Source of the DNA: Crystallibacter permensis | Lineage (GTDB): Bacteria > Actinomycetota > Actinomycetes > Actinomycetales > Micrococcaceae | Length of the DNA: 64,000 nucleotides | Reading direction: 5' to 3' | Assembly (NCBI RefSeq): GCF_025960875.1 | Contig: NZ_JAODLR010000016.1 | Location: 46,996 to 110,995, forward strand | Shown here: positions 27,843-38,374 of the stretch, piece after piece | Numbering within the stretch: position 1 is the stretch's first letter | Layout: each line of letters opens with the position of its first letter | Position numbers and translations under genes: made by a program | The notes under the pieces: model-generated | Databases searched by the model: none | Told to the model about the DNA's origin: nothing | The model's input: the letters and a program-made list of their open reading frames with translations, nothing else

Positions 27843-28022
27843 CCCCCGGGCCCGGCGGCCGGGGCTGGTATACGTCACAGGCCGCTGCCTTGCTCCGGTG
27901 CCCTCTTAATATGTAGCCCGTGTCCGTTGACGTGCGTCCGGCACGTGCTTCGACGCCGCCGCCTCCCGGCGCTTCGAGCCAACAGCTCTTGAACCTTGGT
28001 CCCTCGTGGAAAGAAAACCCTC

Positions 28023-29564
28023 ATGAACCGTCTCCTTACCCGCCGCTCGGTCCTCTCCGCCTCCGTAGCCACCGCTACTGCGGCCGCCCTTGCCGCCTGT
28101 TCCAATCCTTCGGCCCCGGCCGGAGCAGCCACCCGGATCCTGCCGACCGATCCGCTGATCGCAGACTTCGAAGCCCGCCGCGCCGCCAGCGGGGCGACCG
28201 TCACCCAACAACTCACGGCCGCACCGTTTGACACGCAAATCACCGGGAAGTCCCTGACCACCTGGGGCTACAACGGATCCCTGAACGGCCCGCTGATCCG
28301 GGCGAAAACAGGAGACCTGCTCGACGTACCGGTGGCGAATAAACTCACGGAAGGCAGCAGCGTGCACTGGCACGGCCTGGCCCTGCGCAACGACGCCGAC
28401 GGCGTCCAGGGCCTCACCCAGGAAGCCATCGCCGCCGGAACCGATTACAGCTACCGGTTCCGGCTGGCCCATCCGGGCACCTACTGGTACCACTCCCACT
28501 TCGATATGCAGCGCGAGCGTGCCCTTTACGGGGCCCTGGTCATCGAGGACCCGAACGAGGCCCTGTCCTACGACCAGGAGTGGGTCATCATCCTCGATGA
28601 CTGGCTCGATGGCATCACCGGCACCCCGGAGGAGGTCGTGGAGGAACTGTCCATGGGCATGGACATGTCCGGCGGCAACATGGAGGGCATGGACCACGGC
28701 GGCGGGGGCGGCATGGACATGGGCATGAAGCACATGCTGATGGGCGCCACCAGCGACTATCTGGGCGGTGACGCCGGGGACGTGAAGATCCCGGTCCACC
28801 TGTTCAACGGAAAAGCACCCCAGGATCCCGAGATCCTGGACAGCAGGCCCGGAAACAGGGTCCGGCTGCGGATCATCAACGCCGCCGGCGACACGGCCTA
28901 CCGGGTCGGCGTGCCCGGGCAGAAGATTACCCTGACCCACACGGACGGCTTCCCCGTGCAGCAGCAGGACGTGGACGCCGTCGTGCTCGGCATGGGCGAG
29001 CGTATCGACGCCCTCATCACCGTGCGTGACGGCTACACGCCCGCCCTGGCGCTGCCGGAGGGCAAGGACGGCAACGCCTACGGGCTGATCAGCACGGGCA
29101 TCGGCACGGCACCGTCAAGCAACCGTCTGCCGAAGGCACTGGACGGAACCGTCACGGACGGCAGCCGCCTGAAAGCGGACGAGTCCGTCCTGTTCGCGCC
29201 CAAGCCGCCGGACCGGGTCCACGAGATGCGGCTGACCGGGTCCATGGAGAAATACGACTGGGGCATCAACGGGCGACGCTTTGACATGGCCGCGCCTCTC
29301 GACGGGGCCTTCGACCTCCGCCTGGACGAGCGCGTACAGGTCAAGATCGTCAACGACACCGACATGTGGCACCCCATGCACCTGCACGGACACACCTTCC
29401 AGCTGGCCGGCAACGGTGCCCGCAAGGACACCGTCATCGTCAAACCCAAGCAGACGGTGGTCTTCGAATTCGATGCCGACAACCCCGGCCAGTGGCTGAC
29501 CCACTGCCACAACGCCTACCACGCCGAAGCCGGCATGATGGGCGTCTTCTCCTACCTCAAGTGA
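28023..29564 (+). CDS. Tat-exported multicopper oxidase lipoprotein, copy 1
   Basis: A 513-residue three-domain multicopper oxidase. The signal has both a twin-arginine motif (LLTRRSVLSA) and a lipobox (ALAAC, Cys26), so it should be a Tat-exported lipoprotein. Copper ligands are all present: HWHGLALR, YWYHSHFD, HPMHLHGHTFQL and HCHNAYHAEAGMM with the T1 Met. A Met/Gly/His-rich insert (MGMDMSGGNMEGMDHGGGGG) resembles the substrate-side Met-rich region of cuprous oxidases such as CueO. It likely oxidises Cu(I) to the less toxic Cu(II) outside the membrane. ATG 28023 is chosen because the signal starts there. It is very similar throughout to the copy at 51634-53175. Confidence 0.93.
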   Translation: MNRLLTRRSVLSASVATATAAALAACSNPSAPAGAATRILPTDPLIADFEARRAASGATVTQQLTAAPFDTQITGKSLTTWGYNGSLNGPLIRAKTGDLLDVPVANKLTEGSSVHWHGLALRNDADGVQGLTQEAIAAGTDYSYRFRLAHPGTYWYHSHFDMQRERALYGALVIEDPNEALSYDQEWVIILDDWLDGITGTPEEVVEELSMGMDMSGGNMEGMDHGGGGGMDMGMKHMLMGATSDYLGGDAGDVKIPVHLFNGKAPQDPEILDSRPGNRVRLRIINAAGDTAYRVGVPGQKITLTHTDGFPVQQQDVDAVVLGMGERIDALITVRDGYTPALALPEGKDGNAYGLISTGIGTAPSSNRLPKALDGTVTDGSRLKADESVLFAPKPPDRVHEMRLTGSMEKYDWGINGRRFDMAAPLDGAFDLRLDERVQVKIVNDTDMWHPMHLHGHTFQLAGNGARKDTVIVKPKQTVVFEFDADNPGQWLTHCHNAYHAEAGMMGVFSYLK

Positions 29565-29571
29565 CCGTCCG

Positions 29572-29606
29572 GGGCCGCCGGCGATGCGCCTGCCCGCCGG
29601 CGGCCC
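29572..29606 (+). terminator. Hairpin after multicopper oxidase copy 1
   Basis: A perfect 11-bp stem, GGGCCGCCGGC (29572-29582) with GCCGGCGGCCC (29596-29606), lies 8 bp after the oxidase stop. There is no T-run, so termination strength is uncertain. Confidence 0.55.
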
Positions 29607-29628
29607 GCCCCTACCCCAGGATCATGTT

Positions 29629-29703
29629 ATGCACCCTTCCCACGCCGCGGAACTCTTCCTGCCGTCGCCCACCGTCAGCGCCCTCAGTATCGGAGGGCTG
29701 ACA
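29629..29703 (+). pseudogene. 5' remnant of a second lgt gene
   Basis: An ATG at 29629 opens a frame coding MHPSHAAELFLPSPTVSALS and then IGGLT. This parallels the N-terminus of the intact Lgt at 53231 (PAELFIPSPTISAIQVGPLT). Similarity ends after about 25 codons and the frame runs into the start of glgX, stopping at 29751. The remnant stands in the same place relative to multicopper oxidase copy 1 as intact lgt does to copy 2, marking the breakpoint of a duplicated module. Confidence 0.8.
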
Positions 29704-29732
29704 ACGGCGCACGGGCATGAATCCCCCGCCGG

Positions 29733-31895
29733 ATGCTCAAGAGGATGGTAGAAGTGCGTGTCTGGCCGGGAACGGCGTATCCGCTGGGGGCCACGTTTGA
29801 CGGACGCGGCACCAATTTCTCCCTGTTCACCCGGTTCGGTACCGCTGTAACGCTGTGCCTGGTGGACGGGTCCGGTTCCGAAACCCGGGTGCCGCTGACC
29901 GAAACCGATGGATACATCTGGCACGGCTACCTGCCGGGGATAGGACCGGGACAGCGTTACGGATACCGCGTGGACGGCCCTTACGAGCCATCCGCCGGCC
30001 ACCGCTTCAACCCCAGCAAGTTCCTGCTCGATCCCTACGCCAAGGCCATCGAAGGTGCCCTGCACTGGGATCCCGCGCTTTTTTCATACGGCCAGGCGGA
30101 TCCCCAATGGCGCGAAGACTCCGACTCCCTCCCGCACATGATGCTCGGCGTGGTCATTGACCCCACATTCGACTGGCAGGCCGACACGGCCCCGAAAACC
30201 CCCTACCACGAGACGGTGATCTATGAGGCCCATGTGAAGGGCCTGACCCGGCTTCACCCCGAGGTACCTGAACCGCTGCGCGGCACCTACGCGGCCGTGG
30301 CCCATCCGGCAATCGTGGCCCATCTGCAAAAGCTCGGGATCACGGCCATCGAACTGATGCCGGTCCAGCAATTCATCCATGACCGGTTCCTGATCGACCG
30401 GGGGCTGTCGAATTACTGGGGATACAACACCATCGGGTTCCTCGCCCCGCATAGCGGCTACGCCTCGGCGGCCGACGCGCTCAGCGCGGTCACGGAATTC
30501 AAGACGATGGTCCGCACCCTCCACCAGGCCGGGATCGAGGTCATCCTCGACGTCGTCTACAACCACACCGGCGAAGGCAACCATCTCGGTCCCACCCTCT
30601 CCTTCCGGGGCATCGACAACGCCTCCTACTACCGGCTCGACGAGGCCCGGCGGGAGTTCTATACGGACTACACGGGAACCGGAAACTCGCTCAATGTCCG
30701 CACCCCGCATACCCTGCAGCTCATCATGGATTCCCTGCGGTACTGGGTGACCGAGATGCACGTGGACGGCTTCCGCTTCGATCTGGCAGCTGCCCTGGCC
30801 CGGGAGTTCTACGACGTCGACCGGCTCTCCAGCTTTTTCGACCTCGTCCAGCAGGACCCGGTCGTCTCCCAGGTCAAGCTGATTGCCGAACCCTGGGACC
30901 TGGGACCCGGCGGCTACCAGGTGGGAAACTTCCCACCGAACTGGAGTGAATGGAACGGAAAATACCGGGACACCATCCGGGATTTCTGGCGCGGCGAACC
31001 GTCAACTCTCGGCGAATTCGCCTCCCGCCTGACCGGCTCCTCGGACCTCTACGAACACTCCGGGCGGCGCCCCCGGGCCTCCGTCAACTTCGTCACCGCC
31101 CATGACGGCTTCACGTTGGCAGACCTCGTGTCCTACAACGACAAACACAACGAGGCCAACGGGGAAGACAACAGGGACGGCGAAACCCATAACCGGTCCT
31201 GGAACGGCGGCATCGAAGGACCCACCCAGGACCCGGCCGTCCTGCGGCTGCGCTCCAGGCGCCAACGCAGCCTCATGGCTACGCTGCTGCTCTCCCAAGG
31301 GGTCCCGATGATCCTGCACGGCGATGAAGTAGGACGGACCCAGCACGGCAACAACAATGCTTACGCCCAGGACTGCGCACTGGCCTGGATCAACTGGGAC
31401 AGCGCGGACGAGGACCTGCTGGAATTCACCATCGCCGTCAGCCGGCTGCGCGCGGCACATCCCACATTCCACCGGCGCCGGTTCTTCAGCGGAGAACCCG
31501 TCATCCAACCGGACGGCGGGCATTTGCCCGACGTCGTGTGGCTAAGACCGGACGGCAGCCCGATGGCACCCTCGGACTGGACCCGGGGTACCGACCTTTC
31601 GCTGGGAATGTATCTGAACGGCAGCGGCATCCGCTGCTCCGACCTCACCGGCAGCATGATGACCGACGCCGACTTCCTGCTCTACTTCAACGCCGGTGCC
31701 GAGGCGAGGAAGTTCACCCTGCCGCCGGCCCAGTACGCGCCTGGCTGGGAACTCGTCCTGGACAGCTCCCGGGAGGCAGCCCGATCAGGCCTGACCCCGG
31801 GGCAGATCCTGGAGATCCCACCGCACACTCTCCTCGTTCTTCGGGAACCGGGCAGGACGGTCCATGCCAAAGACCGCTTCAACACCCCATCGTGA
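29733..31895 (+). CDS. glgX: Glycogen debranching enzyme GlgX (GH13 isoamylase-type)
   Basis: A 720-residue GH13 debranching enzyme cutting alpha-1,6 branches of glycogen or limit dextrins. The N-terminal CBM48 region starts VWPGTAYPLGATFDGRG. Catalytic-barrel motifs are DVVYNHTGEGN, DGFRFDLAAAL (nucleophile Asp), LIAEPWDLGPGGY (acid Glu) and NFVTAHDGFTLADLVSYNDK (third Asp region). GEDNRDGE and WNGGIEGPT are GlgX-typical. The start is uncertain: ATG 29733, ATG 29745 or a nearby GTG, because the upstream lgt remnant removed the normal leader. Together with the GH65 fusion, phosphoketolase and acetate kinase it points to storage-polysaccharide use. Confidence 0.92.
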   Translation: MLKRMVEVRVWPGTAYPLGATFDGRGTNFSLFTRFGTAVTLCLVDGSGSETRVPLTETDGYIWHGYLPGIGPGQRYGYRVDGPYEPSAGHRFNPSKFLLDPYAKAIEGALHWDPALFSYGQADPQWREDSDSLPHMMLGVVIDPTFDWQADTAPKTPYHETVIYEAHVKGLTRLHPEVPEPLRGTYAAVAHPAIVAHLQKLGITAIELMPVQQFIHDRFLIDRGLSNYWGYNTIGFLAPHSGYASAADALSAVTEFKTMVRTLHQAGIEVILDVVYNHTGEGNHLGPTLSFRGIDNASYYRLDEARREFYTDYTGTGNSLNVRTPHTLQLIMDSLRYWVTEMHVDGFRFDLAAALAREFYDVDRLSSFFDLVQQDPVVSQVKLIAEPWDLGPGGYQVGNFPPNWSEWNGKYRDTIRDFWRGEPSTLGEFASRLTGSSDLYEHSGRRPRASVNFVTAHDGFTLADLVSYNDKHNEANGEDNRDGETHNRSWNGGIEGPTQDPAVLRLRSRRQRSLMATLLLSQGVPMILHGDEVGRTQHGNNNAYAQDCALAWINWDSADEDLLEFTIAVSRLRAAHPTFHRRRFFSGEPVIQPDGGHLPDVVWLRPDGSPMAPSDWTRGTDLSLGMYLNGSGIRCSDLTGSMMTDADFLLYFNAGAEARKFTLPPAQYAPGWELVLDSSREAARSGLTPGQILEIPPHTLLVLREPGRTVHAKDRFNTPS

Positions 31896-32027
31896 CCAGG
31901 GCCCGGCCCGGGCAGGACCTGGACCGGAGGGGAAACACTGATCCGGAAGCAACTCTCTGGCCGGGCACGGCGCGTCTTCTGAAACGAGCGCAGGCAGGCG
32001 GTCCGTCCTGCCCGCCTCTGGCCAAGT

Positions 32028-33186
32028 TTAACGTGCCCGGACGACGGCGGCGGTCGCCTCGGCGATCGCCGCCTGTTCGTCTGTGGGCACCACCAGCACC
32101 GGGATGGCCGAGTCCGGGGCGGAAACCGACCGGGCCTCCTCCGTTCCGCCAGCGGCTTCATTGGCGTCCGGGTCGGCTCTGATGCCCAGTGGCTCGAGCT
32201 TGCCCAGCACCTTGGCGCGGAACGGCGCCGAGTTCTCCCCTATGCCGCCGGTCAGCACCACCGCCTTTGCCCCGCCGCAGGCCACGTGGTAGCCGCCGAT
32301 GTACCTGGCCAGCCGGTGAGCTGCCATTTCCAGCGCCAGCTCCGCTTCCTCGTCCCCGGCGGCTGCGGCGTCGGTGATGGCGCGCATGTCGTTGTGTCCG
32401 GCGACTGCCTTGAGCCCGGAATCCCGGTTGAGCAGGTTGTCCAGTTCGTCGGCGGAATAGGCCTGTCGGAGCAGGAAGACCAGTACGCCCTGATCCACGT
32501 CGCCGGACCGGGTGCCCATCATCAGGCCCTCCAGCGGTGTGAAGCCCATGGAGGTGTCCACGCTTCGACCGCCGCGCACTGCAGTGGCCGAGGCGCCGTT
32601 ACCCAGGTGGGCGATGACTCCGTCGAAGTTCGCCCACGGCACGCCCAGCAGCCCGGCGGCACGCCGGCCCACATACTCGACGCTGATGCCGTGGAAACCG
32701 TACCGGCGGATGCCATGCCGCCGGTAGAGCCCGTCCGGCAGGGCGTAGCGCCAGGTGTGTTCGGGCAGCGTGCGGTGGAAGGAAGTGTCGAAGACGGCAA
32801 CCTGCGGCACATTCGGCCAGGCCCGGGTGGCCGCGCGGATGCAGAGCACGGCCGGCGGGTTATGCAGCGGGGCCAGCGGGTTGAGCAGCTCGAGGGCGCG
32901 GGTAATCTCGATGTCGATCAGGACGGGACCGGTGAAGCGGCCGCCCCCGTGGACCACCCGGTGCCCGACGGCGCCGAGTTGCCGGTTGCCGGTTGCCCAG
33001 CGAACCGGCGAGCTCTTCGGCGACCAGTTCGAGGGCCACGGTGTGATCGGCGACCTCGTCCTCGCCGATCCGCTCTATGGCGCCCCGGGCGATCTCCTGT
33101 CCGCCCATTCCCGGGTTGCCGGAGTCGAGTCGGCGCACCGAGTACTTCAGCGATGAGGAGCCGGAGTTGAGTACGAGGACGAGCAT
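32028..33186 (-). pseudogene. ackA: Acetate kinase interrupted by a 7-bp tandem duplication
   Basis: Start ATG 33184-33186 follows AGGAGG. The N-terminus has the phosphate-binding NSGSSSLKYSVRRL, and the frame continues to LAGSLGNRQPATRRRR where it goes wrong. The rest, in another frame, carries VGHRVVHGGGRF, VFDTSFHRTLPEHTWRYALP, RYGFHGISVEYV, AHLGNGASATAV, TSMGFTPLEGLMMGTRSGD and LTGGIGENS, every acetate kinase motif. Removing one GGCAACC unit from the repeat at 32978-32997 restores one frame (SLGNRQLGAVGHRVVHGG). As written the enzyme (acetyl phosphate + ADP to acetate + ATP) cannot be made, unless slippage restores it. It is the expected partner of phosphoketolase. Confidence 0.9.
32978..32997 (-). 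repeat. 7-bp tandem repeat inside ackA (about 2.9 copies)
   Basis: On the plus strand GTTGCCG-GTTGCCG-GTTGCC; on the coding strand GGCAACC repeated. Two copies give an open acetate kinase frame and three do not. This is the direct cause of the frameshift. Confidence 0.95.
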
Positions 33187-33433
33187 CGGTCTGCCTCCTG
33201 GGATCGGGTGGGTCCGGTCAGGCTCCGCATTCGCCTTGCTGAAGCCTGACCGGCATCCATTCTGCCAAAGCCAGAAGCCCGCGACAGGCACGCTTCCGGT
33301 CCTGCAGCCCCCCGCGATCGCGCCCTGATGCTTAGTTGCAGTCCTCTCGTTTGGTTGAACAACCATGGCAGGCCCGGCCCATATCTGCCACACTGTGGTC
33401 AGGCAGGTGCCGGCGCTAAAGGAGGACAGGTCC

Positions 33434-33880
33434 GTGGACAACGGGGAGAGTTTTCAGGTCGTGGTCGGCTTGGACGGATCGGACGGCTCACGGGCCGCCC
33501 TCGACTGGGCCGTGTCCGAGGCGCGTCTGCGCAGGGGAAAGGTCCGGGCCGTGACCGCGTGGCAGCCTCCTGCGGTAACGGCGGGGATGGAGGGCCTGAT
33601 TTGGGATCCGGCATCGTTTGAGGCCGCGGCAAAGAACGAACAAACACGGGCGTTGAAACGCGTACCGGCCGAGGACGTCCCCATCAGCAGGCTGCTGGTC
33701 CAGGGATCACCGGCGGCCGCCCTCCTCGACGCTTCTAAGGACGCGGACCTGCTCGTCGTCGGTTCACGAGGACTCGGCGGGTTTAGCGGCCTGCTGCTCG
33801 GCTCCGTGTCCACGCACCTCATCCATCACGCAGTCTGCCCCGTATTGGTCGTCAGGCCCCGGCAAGGATCCGCAGCGTAA
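33434..33880 (+). CDS. Universal stress protein (UspA family)
   Basis: A 148-residue single-domain UspA protein from GTG 33434, with AAAGGAGG just upstream. The start of the fold is FQVVVGLDGSDGSRAALDWA. The ATP-binding motif G-2X-G-9X-G-S/T is visible in VGSRGLGGFSGLLLGSVS, so this is an ATP-binding type member. The C-terminal strand is CPVLVVRP. It acts in the cytosol in stress or dormancy responses, with no defined substrate. It lies divergent from acetate kinase, and an acetyl-phosphate-linked role would be speculation. Confidence 0.9.
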   Translation: MDNGESFQVVVGLDGSDGSRAALDWAVSEARLRRGKVRAVTAWQPPAVTAGMEGLIWDPASFEAAAKNEQTRALKRVPAEDVPISRLLVQGSPAAALLDASKDADLLVVGSRGLGGFSGLLLGSVSTHLIHHAVCPVLVVRPRQGSAA

Positions 33881-34586
33881 GCGCACCCAAGAGCTGCGGC
33901 CCGGGTCCTGCAACAGGTCAGGAAGCGGATGAGGAGGCCGGTATCAGGGCCACAGGTGATGGCATAGAGGCGTCAGGCAACCGTCCCATCCGTATGATCA
34001 TCACGGCGGAGCGGGATTTGACGCATAGCTCCCGTGCTGGATGGACACGGGCATGACGCAGGCCAGAGGGTAAGCCCAGGCTTACGGCCGCGTAAACCCA
34101 GCCCTATGCACGGTACCTCTTGATTCGCGGCGTATTGCCGGTCGCGGTTCTTGGGCGTGGAGGTGATGCACCGAACAGATCGGGCCGAGGATGTTCGATG
34201 AACAATCTATGTCTCCTTGAAGGCACGGGAATTGACCAGCCAAGACAAAGTATCTTCCGGTCGAAGATTCCATTACAGCCTCCAGGGTATGCCGACGGTC
34301 GATGAATCCGAGGAGACCCGGACAGGCACTTGTGAATCCTTTCCCACTCTATTCCAACCGGTTCATGGCCGTGATCCAAGAGCACCGGATGCCCTCGTCC
34401 CTTGTCTTGGTCATAAGTTGTCCTGATGCTTAAATTGTCTGGGAACCGATGGAGGCATGGTCGCAAATGGTCAGGGCCCCATCCTCGATAGGCGGGCTGT
34501 TTCAACCACCCCTGCAATGTGTGACGTGGTGCCGCCCTCGCTCGCCCTCTCAGAACCATGCTGCAGCTCTCTAGACCGGAGGCTTT
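33881..34586. other. No supported gene
   Basis: A 700-bp stretch of lower apparent coding character. Short open frames on both strands overlap and none has a domain. No repeat, tRNA or IS end was recognised. Confidence 0.45.
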
Positions 34587-35165
34587 ATGCCGAAGATGTC
34601 CCGAATTGAAACGGCGTTTTGCCGTAGCGCCGCCTGGCGGCACTTCACGGGATCTGTCGTCCTGCCCTGGGCACTTCAAGGCCGCGGCATCAGCGGTGAT
34701 GTGCTGGAACTAGGTGCCGGCAGCGGCGCGATGGCTGCGGCGCTGTTGCAGCAGACACCTGGAATTCGCCTGACGGTCACAGACCTCGATGAGGGCATGC
34801 TCGCCAAAGCCCGCGGTCGCCTTCCGCGACCGGGTCCCAAAGTGCAACAAGCGGACGCAACGGCGCTTCCCTTTCAAAGCGCGTCGTTCGATTTTGTGCT
34901 TAGTTTCTTGATGCTGCATCACGTCCTGAACTGGCAGGCCGCCATAGCGGAAGCGGCCCGGGTACTAAGACCTGGCGGTATGCTGATCGGTTATGACCTG
35001 ACGGCCTCGCCGGCAGCCAAGCTGATTCACCTCGTCGACCGATCGCCGCACCGGCTCGTGCAGCCTGCAGAACTGACAGCCACAGCGCGGCTGGCAAGTC
35101 TCGATATATCGGTACGCACCGGCCTTATGCGCCAGGTAATGCGGTTCCGTGCACGGAAAAGCTAA
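34587..35165 (+). CDS. Class I SAM-dependent methyltransferase
   Basis: A 192-residue methyltransferase of the UbiE/Methyltransf_11 type. Motif I is DVLELGAGSGAMAAALLQ, an acidic residue follows in TVTDLDEGML, motif III is ADATALPFQSASFDFVLSFL with LMLHHV, and motif IV is ARVLRPGGMLIGYDL. GGAGG lies six bases before ATG 34587. The acceptor is unknown. It is isolated, with over 350 bp of non-coding sequence on each side. The protein is shorter than average at the C-terminus but has all SAM-binding elements. Confidence 0.88.
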   Translation: MPKMSRIETAFCRSAAWRHFTGSVVLPWALQGRGISGDVLELGAGSGAMAAALLQQTPGIRLTVTDLDEGMLAKARGRLPRPGPKVQQADATALPFQSASFDFVLSFLMLHHVLNWQAAIAEAARVLRPGGMLIGYDLTASPAAKLIHLVDRSPHRLVQPAELTATARLASLDISVRTGLMRQVMRFRARKS

Positions 35166-35531
35166 ATCGTTGCGCGCCGCTGGCCGGTAACCCGCGGCCA
35201 AAGCCAGAACCGCGGGCGGCATGATCACCGTAGACGACGGCTAAGGCACATTTAGGCAGGGGAGTCCCCTTGCAGCCCGCGCACGTCGAGTTGCTTCAAC
35301 CAGCACGAAAACGGAAGAGTAGGGACAGGCGAAGACCGACGTGTTAACCGAACCTAACTTGCCTACCCGGATTACTCGGCGGCAATGTCCCTGACGGCGA
35401 GGAGGGTCCGCCGCGCTGCACCCGTACATACAGCACGTGTACCCCCGGCGGTCCGGCCTTACGGCCCAGGCCGGCTGATAGCCTGAGCCGAAGAGACGTC
35501 CCTTGGCCGTCCTTTCTTCGAGGAGTTCTTC
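35166..35531. other. No supported gene
   Basis: A 366-bp spacer. No coding frame, hairpin or promoter hexamers that I can support. A GAGGAG ribosome-binding site for the following GTG start lies at its end. Confidence 0.4.
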
Positions 35532-38374
35532 GTGGTTTTTTTCGATGCCGTTCGCGCACCTGTTGAACCCACTGCCTGGCACTTACGGGCGGCCTCGGAC
35601 GCTTTGGTTGCCTTCCGGGTGGATCCGGCAGCGGGCTTGGATTCAGCTGAAGCAGAACGCAGGCTGCAGACGGACGGACCCAACGAGCTCCGCACTTCCG
35701 CGCGGGTGCCGAGATGGCGGAAGATCCTGGCCCAGTTTCAGGATCCGCTGATCTATCTGCTGCTGGTCGCTATCGCCATCTCCCTGGGCGCCTGGGCGGT
35801 TGAAGGCGCGACCGGTGCGCCCATCGATGCGGTGGTCATCGCAGCGGTGGTCTTGCTCAACGCCCTGCTCGGCCTTGTTCAGGAGAACAAGGCGGAGAAC
35901 GCCGTGGCCGCCCTGAAATCGATGACAGCCGCAACCTCCACAGTGTGGCGCGATGGTGAGCTCAAGACGGTTCCCGCCGCGGAACTGGTCCTCGGTGACA
36001 TCCTGGTGCTGGGCGAGGGTGACGCCGTCGGGCTGATGCCCGGCTGATCACGGCCACCGCATTGCGCGTATCGGAAGCCTCGCTGACCGGTGAGAGCGAA
36101 GCGGTCTTCAAGGATCCCGCTACCTTGGGCGGGGACGTGCCGCTGGGGGACCGCCTGAACATGGTCTTTAAGGGCACGGCCGTCGTGCAGGGGCGCGGGC
36201 TCGCGGTTGTCACCGGGACGGCCATGGAAACCGAAGTGGGTGCCATCGCGGGCATGCTCGAACGGACCGAGTCCGAACCGACTCCCCTTCAGAAGGAAAT
36301 CGCGGGGGTCAGCAAACTGCTGGGTATCACGGTGATAGTCATCGCCATTGTGGTGATGGTAACCATCGTGCTGGTCAACGAAGTGTCCTCGCTGGCGGAT
36401 CTGGTCACCGTGCTGCTGCTGGGAGTCTCGCTGGCTGTGGCCGCGGTGCCCGAGGGGCTCCCTGCCATCCTGTCCGTCGTACTGGCCATCGGGGTCCAGC
36501 GGATGGCCAGACGCAACGCGGTCGTGAAGGACCTCCACTCGGTGGAAACCCTTGGCTCCGCCTCTGTCATTGCCTCTGACAAGACCGGAACGCTGACCAG
36601 GAACGAGATGACGATCGGCCGGATCGTCACCGCATCGGGGCAGATCGAGCTCACCGGCACCGGCTATCGACCCGAAGGCCAGGTTCTTCAAGGAAACCAT
36701 GAGGCCAGCGATCCGATCGTGCTGCAAGAGGCCAGCATGGTCCTGGCCGGCGGCTCATTCGCCAATAATGCACAGCTGACAGAACACGGCGGCGAGTGGC
36801 AAATCCAGGGCGACCCTACCGAAGCTGCGTTCCTGGTTGCTGCCCGGAAGCTGGTCGGAGTTACCGAGCGGGTCGGAGAGCACGAACGGCAGGGCGAAGT
36901 CCCGTTCACCTCCGAGCGGAAGCTGATGTCAGCGCTGGCGCGCCACAAGGAGTTCGGCGAGCTCACCCTTGTCACCAAGGGCGCCCCCGATGTCCTCCTG
37001 GGGCGCTGCACCCGGATGCAGGTGGGCACGGACATTATCCCGCTGGACGGTACGCTGCGCCGCAAAGCTCTGGCCGATGTCGAGGCCCTGTCGGCCCAGG
37101 CCTTCCGCACCCTGGCGGTGGCCTACCGGCGATATGGAGAGCAGGACCGTCACGAAGCGGAGGTGATCGACGAGGCTGATGAAAACGCCCTCGTCTATCT
37201 CGGCGTTGCCGGCATTATTGACCCACCCCGTGCCGAAGCGGCAGTTGCCGTGGCGGAGGCCCGACGCGCAGGCATCCGGGTGGTGATGATCACCGGTGAC
37301 CACCCCGTAACCGCCGCCCGGATTGCCAGTGATCTGGGTATTTCCCAACCGGGGGAGAAAGCAGTGACCGGAGCCCGGCTCGATGAACTCGACGACGCGG
37401 GTCTGCGGGCCGTCGCCGGTTCCGCGTCCGTCTACGCGCGGGTGTCCCCTCACAACAAGCTTCAGATCATCGACGCGATGCAGGCACAGGGCAATGTCGT
37501 TGCCATGACCGGAGACGGGGTCAATGACGCCCCGGCCCTGAAGTCAGCAGACATCGGCATTGCCATGGGCATTACGGGAACCGAGGTGACCAAGGAAGCT
37601 TCGAAAATGATTCTCGGCGACGACAACTTCGCCACCATTGTCTCAGCGGTGCGCCAGGGCCGGGTCATCTTCGATAACATCGAAAAATTCCTGCGCTATC
37701 TTCTTTCCTCCAATATGGGGGAAGTCTTCACTGTTTTCCTCGGCGTGGTCTTCGCCGGCACCCTGGGTTTGGCAGGTGCAGGCGGCGAGGCAGTAGCACT
37801 GCCTCTGCTGGCCACCCAGATCCTGTGGATCAACCTCGTCACCGACTCCGGGCCCGCGCTGGCCATGGGATTTGACCCGGAAATAGACGACGTAATGTCC
37901 CGCCCGCCGCGGAAGATAACCGACCGCGTCCTTGGGCGGCGGATGTGGCTCGGTATATTGGCCGTCGGCCTCGTCATGGGCATTGCCTCGCTGCTGACCA
38001 TCGACATCTTCCTGCCCGGCGGTCTCGTCGATGGCAGCGACTCCCTGGACGTGGCCCGGACCGCCGGGTTCACCACGCTGGTCCTCGCGCAGCTGTTCAA
38101 CGCCTTCAACTCCCGTTCGGACACAACCAGCGCGTTCCACCGGCTTTTCGTCAACAAGTGGCTGTGGGGCGCCGCCGTGCTCGCGGTTGCCCTTCAGCTG
38201 GCCGTGGTGGAACTGCCGCTGCTGCAACAGGCCTTTGGGACCGCGTCCCTGGACGCGGCGCACTGGGCAGTCTGCATCGGCATGGCATCCGCGGTGTTGT
38301 GGTTCGACGAACTCCGCAAACTGCTCTACAGATCAATCCGAAAGAATCAACCCACCGCAGCACCACGAGGATGA
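35532..38374 (+). pseudogene. P2-type cation-transporting ATPase with a 1-bp frameshift
   Basis: A P2A-like (Ca2+/cation) pump of about 945 codons. The N-terminal part (GTG 35532 to TGA at about 36047) covers the cation-ATPase N domain, M1-M2 (FQDPLIYLLLVAIAISLGAW) and part of the actuator. The frame is lost in the sequence coding EGDAVG; adding one base restores ADARLITATALRVSEASLTG with TGES. The rest has [72 protein letters not shown] and a C-terminal cation ATPase domain. Either a recent mutation or a sequencing error: everything else is intact. The ion is probably Ca2+ or a monovalent cation. Confidence 0.88.

Noticed and set aside
30084..30761. 225-codon minus-strand frame opposite glgX
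   Set aside because: Antisense shadow; all GH13 motifs are on the plus strand.
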